The position numbers and the translations under genes are program-made. Shown here one piece after another: positions 37,203 through 45,871 of a stretch of 64,000 bases of DNA. Below the pieces are notes generated by a model. The model saw only the letters and a list, made by a program, of their open reading frames with translations. It made no database searches and was not told the DNA's origin. Location: contig DCDG01000023.1 of assembly GCA_002316315.1 (NCBI GenBank), forward strand, positions 124,001 to 188,000, written 5' to 3'. Source of the DNA: Candidatus Aminicenantes bacterium UBA1061 (GTDB lineage Bacteria; Acidobacteriota; Aminicenantia; Aminicenantales; Saccharicenantaceae). Within the stretch, counting starts at the first letter, position 1; each line of letters starts with the position of its first letter.

Positions 37203-38690
37203 ATGTTTGATCAAAAAAACATCCCTGAAGTTAAAATCGGCTTACTGGCCGTTAGCCGCGATTGCTTTCCCCTTGGGCTATCAAGGCGGAGAAGACAGGC
37301 CGTAGCGGCTGCCTGTCAAAAATTAAACCTGCCGGTCGTAGAACTGGAAACGATCATAGAGAATGGAAAGGATGGTCTTAAAGCGCTGGAAGAAATCAAA
37401 CAAAAAGGAGTCAATGCTTTAGCCATTTATCTGGGAAATTTCGGGCCGGAAGGACCAACCACGATGGTTGCCCAGAAGTTCGCCGGTCCGGTCATGCTGG
37501 CCGCCGCAGCCGAGGAGACTGGTGCTGATCTTTATGACGGCCGTGGTGATGCTTATTGCGGAATGCTCAATGCTTCTTACAGCGTCGGCTTGCGGCAATT
37601 AAAAGTCCATCTCCCGGAATATCCGGTTGGAACAGCGGATGAGATCGCCAGAATGATTGAAGAGTTCGTGCCGGTCGCCCGGGCCTGGTTGGGTCTAAAA
37701 AACCTCAAGATTTTTTCTTTTGGACCACGCCCCCAGGATTTTTATGCCTGCAATGCACCGATTAAACCGCTTTTTGATCTCGGGGTGGAAATTATGGAAA
37801 ACTCTGAGCTTGACCTTTATGATATTTATCTAAAGGCTGCCGGCTCACCCGAGATAAAAGCTGTAGCAGCAGATATGGCCAGAGAACTTGGCGCCGGCAA
37901 TAACTACCCTGAGCTTCTGGACAAGCTGGCTCAATACGAAGTGGCTTTACTCAATTTTATGGAAAAAAACCTCGGCGCCGAAAAATACGGCGTTTTCGCC
38001 AATAAATGCTGGCCGGCTTTTGAACCCTATTTCGGCTTTGTCCCCTGTTATGTCAACTCCAGGCTGGCCACCCGTGGGATTCCCGTGGCTTGCGAGGTTG
38101 ATATTTACGGCGCGCTGAGTGAATATCTGCTGAGCTGTGTGACGGAGATGCCGGCGACGCTTCTTGATATCAATAATACCGTGCCGCATGATATGTACGA
38201 AAAGAACAAAAACAAAATTGGCGACTATAAGCAGACTGATCTCTTTATGGGCTTTCACTGCGGCAATACAGCTTCCTGCTGTCTGCTTCAACCGGCGATC
38301 GGCTATCAGCTGATCATGCATCGTCTGCTCGAGCCAGAAAAAAAGCCGGAAATTACTCGTGGGACGATTGAAGGCCGGATCAAACCCGGCCAGGTCACCA
38401 TCTTCCGGCTGCAGGGAACGGCTGAAACCCAGCTGCGGTCTTATCTGGCTCAAGGAGAAGTACTGGATGTTGAACCTCAGTCTTTTGGCAGCATTGGCGT
38501 CTTCGGTATTAAAGAAATGGGCCGTTTTTACCGTCACATTTTAATTGAGAAAAGATTTCCTCATCATACAGCTGTCGGTTTTAAAGCAGCCGGCCGCGCT
38601 TTATTTTCCTTGTTGAGGATGCTGGGCATTAAGGAAGTCTACCATAATCAACCGGCGACTTTTCCCTATCGTACCGAGAATCCTTTCTGA
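37203..38690 (+). CDS. L-fucose/L-arabinose isomerase-family protein (probable arabinose isomerase)
   Basis: A 495-residue ketol-isomerase of the L-fucose-isomerase fold. The start is at 37203, one base after the araD stop, with AAGGAG ten bases upstream; a longer frame overlapping araD is less likely. The sequence has ALAIYLGNFGPEGP, IFSFGPRPQDFYACNAPI, CWPAFEPYFGFVPCYVNSRL, ACEVDIYGALSEYLL and LLDINNTVPHD, with FMGFHCGNTASCC near the C-terminus. These Glu/Asp/His-bearing stretches correspond to the metal site of this fold. It lacks the N-terminal FWFxxGSQxLYG of classical AraA. Being the only isomerase next to araB and araD, it most likely turns L-arabinose into L-ribulose; this is inference. 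Confidence 0.85.
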   Translation: MFDQKNIPEVKIGLLAVSRDCFPLGLSRRRRQAVAAACQKLNLPVVELETIIENGKDGLKALEEIKQKGVNALAIYLGNFGPEGPTTMVAQKFAGPVMLAAAAEETGADLYDGRGDAYCGMLNASYSVGLRQLKVHLPEYPVGTADEIARMIEEFVPVARAWLGLKNLKIFSFGPRPQDFYACNAPIKPLFDLGVEIMENSELDLYDIYLKAAGSPEIKAVAADMARELGAGNNYPELLDKLAQYEVALLNFMEKNLGAEKYGVFANKCWPAFEPYFGFVPCYVNSRLATRGIPVACEVDIYGALSEYLLSCVTEMPATLLDINNTVPHDMYEKNKNKIGDYKQTDLFMGFHCGNTASCCLLQPAIGYQLIMHRLLEPEKKPEITRGTIEGRIKPGQVTIFRLQGTAETQLRSYLAQGEVLDVEPQSFGSIGVFGIKEMGRFYRHILIEKRFPHHTAVGFKAAGRALFSLLRMLGIKEVYHNQPATFPYRTENPF

Positions 38691-38708
38691 ATAATTTGAA
38701 TTTTTCAA

Positions 38709-38737
38709 TCAGGGGGACACTCAACCTGTCCCCCTGA
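38709..38737 (+). terminator. Hairpin after the arabinose operon (likely terminator)
   Basis: A perfect 11-bp stem (TCAGGGGGACA / TGTCCCCCTGA) with a 7-base loop, 19 bases after the isomerase stop. It lacks a clear T-tract on the plus strand, so it may end transcription weakly or protect the mRNA end. Confidence 0.6.
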
Positions 38738-39215
38738 CAGCTCTGCTTCAAGCCTCATTTCAGGCGGCCATAGGCCTCATCGAAAATGATTACCTGCCAG
38801 AAATTATGGCTACGATCGATATGTTGAAAAAGGGCCTGGTCAAAGAAGTTAAACCCAACGTTATGGCTACGCGTCCGGCTCCAGCCCAGAGGAAAGGGAA
38901 AAAGCACTGACTTGATTATTTAATGGTTATCCTGTCCGAAGCCAGACATGAGCTTTGGTTAGAAAAGAGAAAGTCTGACTTCATGGTTGGGATGAGCCTT
39001 TTGTATTTATTATTTTATTATTTGATCATTTAGCAGCAGGTGCGCCAAGCCATCTACAATTCTGGCCGAGGTCGATTAACCTATCTTGCTGGGAATTAAA
39101 GCTACCAATGGAACTCTTTATATCGACCGGGCAGATAAGTTATAATTCACATAAATCATAATCGCAGAAAGAAGAAGGGATTGTTAGTTTTTATTTCTAT
39201 CCAAGGAGTCCTGAG
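38738..39215 (+). other. Intergenic region with probable remnants of decayed coding sequence
   Basis: There is no intact gene. Two plus-strand stretches still read like protein ends. One, ending at 38910, has ENDYLPEIMATIDMLKKG and a basic tail. The other, ending near 39146, has GIKATNGTLYIDRADKL before a stop. Neither has a start codon with a ribosome site. A TATAAT at 39141-39146 may be the -10 of the downstream ATPase gene. Confidence 0.3.
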
Positions 39216-41636
39216 ATGAATCCTGTCTATGAAAAACTTGGCCTTTTTTATCTTGGAAAAGAAGTTGATCCTGAGACCTTAGCCCTGAAACCCGGCTATC
39301 TCCTGTATGATTCCAAGGATCTGGTTACTCATGCCGTCTGCGTCGGCATGACCGGCAGCGGCAAAACCGGATTATGTGTTGGCCTGCTGGAAGAGGCCGG
39401 GCTGGATGGCATCCCGGCCATCATTGTTGACCCCAAAGGTGACCTGGGTAATCTCAAGCTTCTTTTCCCTGACCTGAAGCCTGAAGACTTCCGTCCCTGG
39501 ATTGATGAAGAAGAAGCGGGCCGAAAAAGCCTTACCGCCGATGAATACGCCCGCCAGCAAGCCGAATTGTGGAAAAAGGGACTGACTGAATGGGACCAGG
39601 ATCAGGGGCTAATCAGAAGGCTCCTGGAGACAGTTGATATCTCCATCTATACCCCTGGGAGTCAGGCTGGCCTACCTTTATCTATCCTCAAATCATTTGA
39701 TGTCCCGCCGCCAGCCATACTCGATGATCCAGAAGCTCTCAGCGAAAATGTTTCCTCCACCGTCTCCGGCCTGCTTGGATTATTAGGCATTCAGGCTGAT
39801 CCCCTTCAGAGCCGCGAACACATTCTGCTTTCCAACCTGCTTCATTCTGCCTGGAAAGACGGTCAAGGGCTGGACCTCCCTGCTCTTATCCAGCAAATTC
39901 AGAATCCACCTTTGAAGCGAATCGGGATTTTTGAACTGGATTCATTTTATCCGGCTGCAGACCGTTTCAAGCTGGCTATGATGTTAAATAATCTTCTGGC
40001 CGCCCCGGGCTTTGAATCCTGGCTGACCGGCGATCCTCTTGATATTGGCTCTCTTCTCTACACACCGGCCGGAAAGCCGAGGCTCAGTATCATCTCCATT
40101 GCTCATCTGCAGGAAGCCCAGAGAATGTTTTTTGTAACCATTCTTCTTAACCAGCTTCTGGGCTGGGTCAGGCAGCAGCCGGGAACTTCTTCTCTCCGGG
40201 CTATATTTTACATGGATGAAATCTTCGGATTTTTCCCACCAGTTAGCGAGCCGCCGGCTAAAAGGCCTCTGCTGACCCTGCTCAAACAGGCCAGGGCTTT
40301 CGGGCTTGGTTTAGTCCTGACTACTCAGAACCCGGTTGATCTTGATTATAAAGGCCTGGCTAATGCCGGGACCTGGTTTATTGGGAGGCTGCAGACTGAA
40401 CAGGACAAGAACCGCTTGCTCCAGGGATTATCCGGTGTGGCCGGCAGCCTGAATATGGAGCAGGTCTCTGACCTGATCAGTCGCCTGAAGAGCCGGGTCT
40501 TCCTTCTCCATAACGTGCACGAAGATAAACCGGTCCTGATGACGACCAGATGGACTCTTTCCTACCTGCGCGGTCCGATGACCAGGCAGCAAATCATGGA
40601 AGTTATGAAGGATAAAAAGACCCAGGCTGCCGCCTCTGGAGCTTTTGCCGCTAAAGAAATTGCTAAAAAGACGGTGAGCTCAACAGCCGCCAGGCTCAAC
40701 CAGTTAAAACCTTCTCTACCGCCTGATGTGCCGGAGCTTTATCTGCCTGTTCGGCGTCGGGTCTCATCGCCGGCTAATCTGACTTACCATCCAGCCCTGG
40801 CTGCTTTTGGACAGGTAGCTTTCTTTGATAACCGGCTGGGAATTTCTCAGGTTTCAGAGGTGGCTCATTACGTTGAACTGACTGACGAAGTTATGGGTTT
40901 ACTCTGGGATAAATCTCTTCCTCTACCCTATAGATTTGAAGCTCTTGATCGGGAACCAGCAGCTGGAGCCAGTTTTCTTTCCCTCTCGTCCCGTTCTCTT
41001 TCGCTCTTAAAATCAGCTGGAAATGATTATCTTGATTACCTGCTCAGAAACTATCAGCTTACACTCTGGAAAAGCAACCTCTTAAAGGCGATGTCCAAAC
41101 CAGGTGAATCAGAAGCAGATTTCCGGATCCGGTTAAGCCAGCTGGCCCGGGAAAAACGGGATGAAGCTCTCCAGAAACTGAGGCAGAAATATGCTTCCAA
41201 AATCAGTGCACTGGAGAAGCAGTATTTGACTGCTCAGCAGCGTCTGCAGAGAGAAGAGGAACAATATAAAGAGAAGGTCGCTCAGAGCGCCATCTCGGCC
41301 GGGGCCACTATTTTCGGAGCTATCCTCGGCCGTAAATCCTATCAAGTAGGCCGGGCTACTACCACTGCCAGGAGCGCCAGCCGGGCTTATTACGAAAAAA
41401 TGGATATAAAAAGAGCTCAAGAACAGGTGGAACTGACTCGGACCAGACTGGAAGAAATGGAAAAAGAACTCCAGCGAGAAGCAGACCAAATAGTCAGCCT
41501 CTACGATCCAGCCCGCGAACAGCTGGAAACCGTTGCCCTGAGACCAAAGAAAAAAGACCTGGTTCTAATCTGGTCTGGCCTTCTCTGGTTGCCTGTCTGG
41601 CATCTGGCCTCAGGCAGCCTGGAGCCAGGTTTCTGA
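39216..41636 (+). CDS. HerA/FtsK-like ATP-binding protein with coiled-coil and glycine-rich segment
   Basis: An 806-residue P-loop ATPase starting behind AAGGAG. Walker A is GMTGSGKT at about residues 45-52, followed by IPAIIVDPKGDLGNL as in HerA-type helicases. Walker B is FYMDEIFGFF near 331-340, then LLTLLKQARAFGLGLVLTTQNP, where the final Gln is the sensor. After the ATPase domain come a beta-rich part, a coiled coil (about 645-700), a short Gly/Ala-rich hydrophobic stretch (ISAGATIFGAILGRKS), a second coiled coil and a hydrophobic C-terminus (VLIWSGLLWLPVWHLASG). It may move DNA or remodel a protein complex at the membrane. No NurA-like nuclease is next to it. The function is unknown. 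Confidence 0.85.
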   Translation: MNPVYEKLGLFYLGKEVDPETLALKPGYLLYDSKDLVTHAVCVGMTGSGKTGLCVGLLEEAGLDGIPAIIVDPKGDLGNLKLLFPDLKPEDFRPWIDEEEAGRKSLTADEYARQQAELWKKGLTEWDQDQGLIRRLLETVDISIYTPGSQAGLPLSILKSFDVPPPAILDDPEALSENVSSTVSGLLGLLGIQADPLQSREHILLSNLLHSAWKDGQGLDLPALIQQIQNPPLKRIGIFELDSFYPAADRFKLAMMLNNLLAAPGFESWLTGDPLDIGSLLYTPAGKPRLSIISIAHLQEAQRMFFVTILLNQLLGWVRQQPGTSSLRAIFYMDEIFGFFPPVSEPPAKRPLLTLLKQARAFGLGLVLTTQNPVDLDYKGLANAGTWFIGRLQTEQDKNRLLQGLSGVAGSLNMEQVSDLISRLKSRVFLLHNVHEDKPVLMTTRWTLSYLRGPMTRQQIMEVMKDKKTQAAASGAFAAKEIAKKTVSSTAARLNQLKPSLPPDVPELYLPVRRRVSSPANLTYHPALAAFGQVAFFDNRLGISQVSEVAHYVELTDEVMGLLWDKSLPLPYRFEALDREPAAGASFLSLSSRSLSLLKSAGNDYLDYLLRNYQLTLWKSNLLKAMSKPGESEADFRIRLSQLAREKRDEALQKLRQKYASKISALEKQYLTAQQRLQREEEQYKEKVAQSAISAGATIFGAILGRKSYQVGRATTTARSASRAYYEKMDIKRAQEQVELTRTRLEEMEKELQREADQIVSLYDPAREQLETVALRPKKKDLVLIWSGLLWLPVWHLASGSLEPGF

Positions 41637-41727
41637 CCGGGTCGCTTTTATTTTTTTTTGATAACCGGGTGGTATTTTTATTCCAATTTCAGTCTTTCCT
41701 GATCCTTTCATTCAGAACATTATTTTC

Positions 41728-41755
41728 TTGACAGTTATCTTCTTTAAGTTATACT
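41728..41755 (+). promoter_or_regulatory. Candidate promoter with long leader before the small basic protein gene
   Basis: TTGACA (41728-41733), 16 bases, TATACT (41750-41755): a near-consensus promoter. The next convincing gene starts about 300 bases downstream, so the message would have a long leader. Confidence 0.55.
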
Positions 41756-41836
41756 CTCGGAAATGGGAGAAGGGTAACATCAATGCAATGTGCCTGGGCG
41801 CAAAAAATCTGTTGACGGTCAATCGTCCCTGCCAGG

Positions 41837-41877
41837 CTAATCTTAAGGTTGTTAAACAGGGCTGACTAATCTTAAGG
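41837..41877 (+). repeat. Pair of 12-base direct repeats in the leader
   Basis: CTAATCTTAAGG occurs at 41837-41848 and at 41866-41877, 29 bases apart. The spacing is close to three helical turns. The function is unknown; possibilities are a regulator site or a duplicated leader element. Confidence 0.6.
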
Positions 41878-41934
41878 ATTTTAATTTGGGGCATTAGTGC
41901 TGGCCAGAAAACGTCTTTCTAGTTTAAGGAGGGC

Positions 41935-42045
41935 ATGATTCACATCATCACAGACTTGATCATCCAGCTGGTTAACAGTGCTCTGGGCAGGAACAAGGCC
42001 AGCACCGATTGTCAGGCTGTTGGCCATGAATTAAATATAACTTGA
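41935..42045 (+). CDS. Candidate 36-residue ORF in the leader
   Basis: An ATG follows AAGGAGGG but with a spacer of only about two bases, which is poor. The frame begins MIHIITDLIIQLVNSALG and ends just before the ribosome site of the next gene. It could be a leader peptide or chance; it is reported only because of its position. Confidence 0.2.
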   Translation: MIHIITDLIIQLVNSALGRNKASTDCQAVGHELNIT

Positions 42046-42061
42046 AAGGAGGATATTGACC

Positions 42062-42244
42062 ATGAAGAGAACAACTCACCGCAGTGTTAAGGGGACTAAA
42101 CTTTATGCGGTGCGCGATGAAAAAGGCCGTTTTGTGGACATCCAGACTTACAAGCGGGCTCATGCTGCCGATCTGAAGCGCAAAAGCAAGGCTGAGGCTG
42201 CAGCTAAAGCCAAGAAGACAACAAAAACAACGAAGAAAAAATAG
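42062..42244 (+). CDS. Small basic protein with Lys/Ala-rich tail
   Basis: A 60-residue protein behind a strong AAAGGAGG; the ATG at 42062 (nine-base spacer) is preferred over a TTG two codons earlier. The N-terminal half (RTTHRSVKGTKLYAVRDEKG, FVDIQTYKRAHAADLKRK) resembles a small conserved bacterial protein I have seen annotated as hypothetical. The tail is a histone-H1-like run of Lys, Ala and Thr. The charge suggests binding to nucleic acid; this is inference. The complete gene is present. Confidence 0.75.
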   Translation: MKRTTHRSVKGTKLYAVRDEKGRFVDIQTYKRAHAADLKRKSKAEAAAKAKKTTKTTKKK

Positions 42245-42314
42245 AAACGATTTACTGTTTGAAATGACCAATTAAAAAGCTCTGCTTTGGGGCAAGAAGG
42301 GGTAGTTTTTCCCA

Positions 42315-44531
42315 CTAGGGCCTGATGGAGAGGGTGATTTTAAAGACGCCCCGGTCACCAGCCGCATAGAAGCGGCTGTTTGGATCCCACCTTTTTTCCC
42401 AGTTACTGTTGTAAATTAAATAAATAAAGTTGCCCGGCTTAACTTCCCAGCGGAAACGGGCGCTCCAGCCCAGAAGATGCGAGACGCTATCGTACTGAAG
42501 ATAATTCATAAATCCCAGATCAGGTGAAAAATAAAAATCCAGCTTGAACTGATATACGTTTTCATCTATTTTACCTTCAGGCAGAGTTCCCCTGACAATT
42601 TCAGTATTAAAAGACGTATCAATATTGCCGCGCCAGTGATAGGTCAATCCAGCCGAAAAATCACCATAATGACCTGAGTAAAACTGCCCAACGGTATAGT
42701 TGAGGTTTAACGATACCGGCCGATGAGGAGCGGTATTAAAGCTCAATCTGGCGTTGGTAAAGTTGTAAGGCCCGGCTGGCAGAATTGTTCCCGGGGCCAC
42801 CTCAAAATCGTAGGGCAAGACATCCTTGTTGACCACCACATTGGCTGTAAATTGTTCGCCTGCCTCAGTTCTAAAGCTTAAAGGTGTAAAGGTCAGACGG
42901 CTGGTTTCCAGACTGCCGTCCAGTTTCCAGTAGAAATCACCGCTGGCCTGAAAGAAAAACTGCCTGATCACTCGATCGAGCCAGCCCCGCTGTGGACGCG
43001 GATTGTACCCGAGCTGCAAATAAAAAGTCTGGATGGCCGGTCTCATCATGTAACCAACACCGGGGTCAAGAGCTTCGCCATAGTAGGCATAGGTAGATTC
43101 GATGTCAATAAGATCATTTGGATAATTCGCCCGGAAGCCAAACCCATGGTGGCGGCCTGGTTCATCATTCCAGTTATAAGCAGCCCAGGCGGCCAGCCAG
43201 AGATTTTTGCTGCCGGCAAAGCGAGAGGTGGCATAATTTATATCAAAACCAACCAGGCTATTATTATCTCCGGTGGGGCTGCCGTTGGTAAAAATTATTC
43301 CGATTTTGCTTTCTTCCAGAAAGTCATAAGTTACCCGGCCGGCGAATAGATTAGTTCGGGGCAGCGGGTCAGATTCTTCCATCTCCATATCAAGCATGGC
43401 CAGATTGAATTTCCCTATTTTCCCGTAGAGCTTGGCTCCAAAATCAATTGGCACCTGTTGCCCTTGATAAAGGCCAATCCGACGGCTGAAAAAGGGGGAA
43501 AAGCTAACACTTGAACTGAAGTTAAAAGTTTCCGAACCCTCTAAGAAAAACATTCTTTTTTCCGGGTAAAACAATGGAAAACGGGTCAGGTTAAGACGCC
43601 GGTCATCAACTTCAGTTTCAGCAAAATCAGTATTATAGGTAAAGGCGGCGACGAGATTAGGAGTAATATTCTTGTAAATATCCAGTCCGGCCTGAGAGTC
43701 CCAGTCATAGTGGCTATTATCGGGCTGATGTTGATTCTGGGTGGCTACCAGACCATAAGGACGGATGGTAATTCCCAGCCCCTGTTTAATGTCTGAAATA
43801 CCTTCGAGCTCAGCCGCCATCATCGGATTATTAAAATTAGCATCCCAGGAAATACCTGAGAGGCGATCGGTCTCCTGTTTGCGGGCGATATAGCGCTCGA
43901 CATTCAAACCCCAGGCCGGCAGGTCTTTTTTAAAAGAAATCGTTTTAAAGGGAATTTTCATTTCGGCTGACCAGCCATCGGCCAGGATTTTTGCCCGGCC
44001 TTCCCAGATGCCATCCCAGTTCAAACTGGCATTGCCACCCGAGACCAGGCCCTCGCTGCGGGCCCCTCTCGGATTGATATAAAAAATGTAAGCTGTCCTT
44101 TTGTCCAGGAAAGGATCGATTAAAACCCTGACAATATCGTTACTGGTGCTGGTCCCCTGTCTGCTGCCGTACATTCCATGGCTTTCACCAGTCTGGTCAT
44201 GGGAAAGCGAATTAGCAGCAATTTTTCCCGGCTCACTATCATAACAATAAATACCAATATAAAGATTGGTTTCGTCATAAAGTACCCTTAGCTCGGTTTT
44301 CTCTGTTGGTTCATTTCCCGGAGAAGGCTCAACCATTTTGAAGCCAGAGAAAGGCTCAGCCAGTTTCCAGACTTCATCGGCGAGAAGTCCATCAAGATGA
44401 GGCCCCTTTTCGACCTTAACTGCCTTCAGTTTTATAGCCGAATCTGGCTGGGCAGAAAAACCCGGGGAGGGAATAATAGCAGTAAGAATCAACCCTAAAA
44501 AGATAAAAAGACAATATCTGCTTCTGTTCAT
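42315..44531 (-). CDS. DUF5916 protein with CBM9-like domain (copy 2)
   Basis: A 738-residue exported protein related to copy 1 at 8453 but about 160 residues shorter. The signal peptide ends at SPGFSAQ. The CBM9-like part has PHLDGLLADEVWKLAEPFSGF, LYDETNLYIGIYCYD and GWSAEMKIPFKTISF. The barrel-like part has LFYPEKRMFFLEGSETFNF and FFSRRIGLYQGQQVP, and ends in VFKITLSIRP. It presumably sits in the outer membrane. It is transcribed alone; about 580 bases of non-coding sequence lie upstream. Confidence 0.87.
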   Translation of the reverse strand: MNRSRYCLFIFLGLILTAIIPSPGFSAQPDSAIKLKAVKVEKGPHLDGLLADEVWKLAEPFSGFKMVEPSPGNEPTEKTELRVLYDETNLYIGIYCYDSEPGKIAANSLSHDQTGESHGMYGSRQGTSTSNDIVRVLIDPFLDKRTAYIFYINPRGARSEGLVSGGNASLNWDGIWEGRAKILADGWSAEMKIPFKTISFKKDLPAWGLNVERYIARKQETDRLSGISWDANFNNPMMAAELEGISDIKQGLGITIRPYGLVATQNQHQPDNSHYDWDSQAGLDIYKNITPNLVAAFTYNTDFAETEVDDRRLNLTRFPLFYPEKRMFFLEGSETFNFSSSVSFSPFFSRRIGLYQGQQVPIDFGAKLYGKIGKFNLAMLDMEMEESDPLPRTNLFAGRVTYDFLEESKIGIIFTNGSPTGDNNSLVGFDINYATSRFAGSKNLWLAAWAAYNWNDEPGRHHGFGFRANYPNDLIDIESTYAYYGEALDPGVGYMMRPAIQTFYLQLGYNPRPQRGWLDRVIRQFFFQASGDFYWKLDGSLETSRLTFTPLSFRTEAGEQFTANVVVNKDVLPYDFEVAPGTILPAGPYNFTNARLSFNTAPHRPVSLNLNYTVGQFYSGHYGDFSAGLTYHWRGNIDTSFNTEIVRGTLPEGKIDENVYQFKLDFYFSPDLGFMNYLQYDSVSHLLGWSARFRWEVKPGNFIYLIYNSNWEKRWDPNSRFYAAGDRGVFKITLSIRP

Positions 44532-45110
44532 CGCCTCACCACTTAAATTGAAATTAATTTCTTTTGTCCTGAATCTGGCCGGCTATTCAGCCTGGCCGCC
44601 TGTTTGATTTAAGACTTTTGATTTCAGCCGAATATCTTTCTAGATTAAAGACGAATTATAAATGATAATCTTCCACTTGTCAGTTAACAATTTGTTAAAT
44701 GCAAAATTTAAAATGACAGTCAATGAATCTGTTTTTGAACAGTTACCAGCTGCTCGGCAATAAATGTTTAGTTCGAACTTCAGGGGAGAAGGCCTTGCCT
44801 CACCGGTCGGCCTGAGGCAGAAGCAACTCCATGGAGACCAACTGGCCTGTTACGCTTGCCCGGTTCGGTCAGAAACCGACCTCAAAGAACAAATCTTTCC
44901 AGACGGAGTTAAACTAAAAAGCCAAAAGTGGCTAAGCTTATACAGACACAACTTAAAAACGTTTTTTATCATTCGACACTTCATTTTAAGAGTTATCAAC
45001 TAAATCTATTTTTCAAAAATCATAGCCAGCCCGACGCTCCAGCCTGTCGACGAAATCAGTCGGTCTGTGACCGATTACATCGGCCATAAAGTCAAGTGCT
45101 CCTTTCCATT
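44532..45110. other. Intergenic region with several short hairpins
   Basis: No supported gene. Four inverted repeats are visible: TGCCTCA...TGAGGCA near 44795-44818, CGGT-CAGAA-ACCG near 44866-44880, AGCCA-AAAG-TGGCT near 44920-44936, and CGGTC-TGT-GACCG near 45060-45073. The spacing and GC-richer middle resemble a structured RNA or an mRNA leader for the DUF5916 gene. A 79-codon open frame at 44764-45003 shows no recognisable protein features. Confidence 0.35.
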
Positions 45111-45560
45111 CTAATCTTTTATAAAGAGCTTTACGTAGTCCAGATTACTCTGAAGCTTAGTGCGGCAGTCTTCAGTAGCTTCGGCTATGGCCAGACCTTC
45201 TTCCAGCAATTTTTTAGCCGGTTCTAAATTGGTCGTCGAATCCTGTTTATGCTGTTTGATAATCATATAGGCAGCGTTATTTTTTCCCCAGGCGACGAGA
45301 TCCGGACGACCCAGCCCTTCAGCCTGACGAATATACTCGAGATAATACTGCAGAGCTCTGGTGTAATCACCTTCAAGATCATATTTTTCAGCACTGGCCT
45401 TGGCCTGATTCCAGCTCTCCCAGGAAATCGGAAGCTGGGCCGCTTCCTGTACCTGCCGTGCCTGTTCTTCCTGGGCGGCGGCTTCTGATGCCAGAAATAA
45501 TGGGCTGACCAGGCACAGACACAAAAAGACAGCCAGACTTAAATAATTTAATTTTTTCAT
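45111..45560 (-). CDS. Small secreted TPR-like protein
   Basis: A 149-residue exported protein behind GGAGGG. The signal peptide (LSLAVFLCLCLVSPLFLASEAAA) is followed by an all-helical region with TPR-like pairs: ASAEKYDLEGDYTRALQYYL, LVAWGKNNAAYMIIKQHK, AKKLLEEGLAIAEATEDC. It probably mediates protein contacts in the periplasm. I do not recognise a named family. It is separated from the S46 peptidase gene by about 310 bases. Confidence 0.7.
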   Translation of the reverse strand: MKKLNYLSLAVFLCLCLVSPLFLASEAAAQEEQARQVQEAAQLPISWESWNQAKASAEKYDLEGDYTRALQYYLEYIRQAEGLGRPDLVAWGKNNAAYMIIKQHKQDSTTNLEPAKKLLEEGLAIAEATEDCRTKLQSNLDYVKLFIKD

Positions 45561-45871
45561 GTTTTGACCCTCCTCCTTCCTTGTTTCAGGGGATCTCCCG
45601 CCCTGATATTAACATTCTAAAACACCTTCTTCAAAATTACAAAAAATATTTGGGGCGAAGTGGGTTTCGATTTTGTCCTGTCCGAAATAAGAAAATGGTA
45701 AAGTCCCGGTCATGGGCATCCCCGTCCGTCCTCGCTCCACCAATCCCCCGTGGAGAAACCCTACCGCTGCGGGCGGGGCGGGGACACACCATGCCACCTT
45801 ATCTTGCAAAGGGTAACCAATATTACAGAAAATGGGAAAGAACGCACCAGATCAGAATTTTAATCCGGCAC
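45561..45871. other. Intergenic region, GC-rich centre, no supported gene
   Basis: About 310 bases between the S46 peptidase stop and the small secreted protein start. Open frames on both strands overlap here, but none has a ribosome site plus recognisable protein. A GC-rich block lies around 45715-45785. Nothing else can be assigned. Confidence 0.4.

Noticed and set aside
44764..45003. 79-codon open frame on the plus strand
   Set aside because: No Shine-Dalgarno sequence and no recognisable domain; the frame runs through several hairpins, so a non-coding role is more likely.
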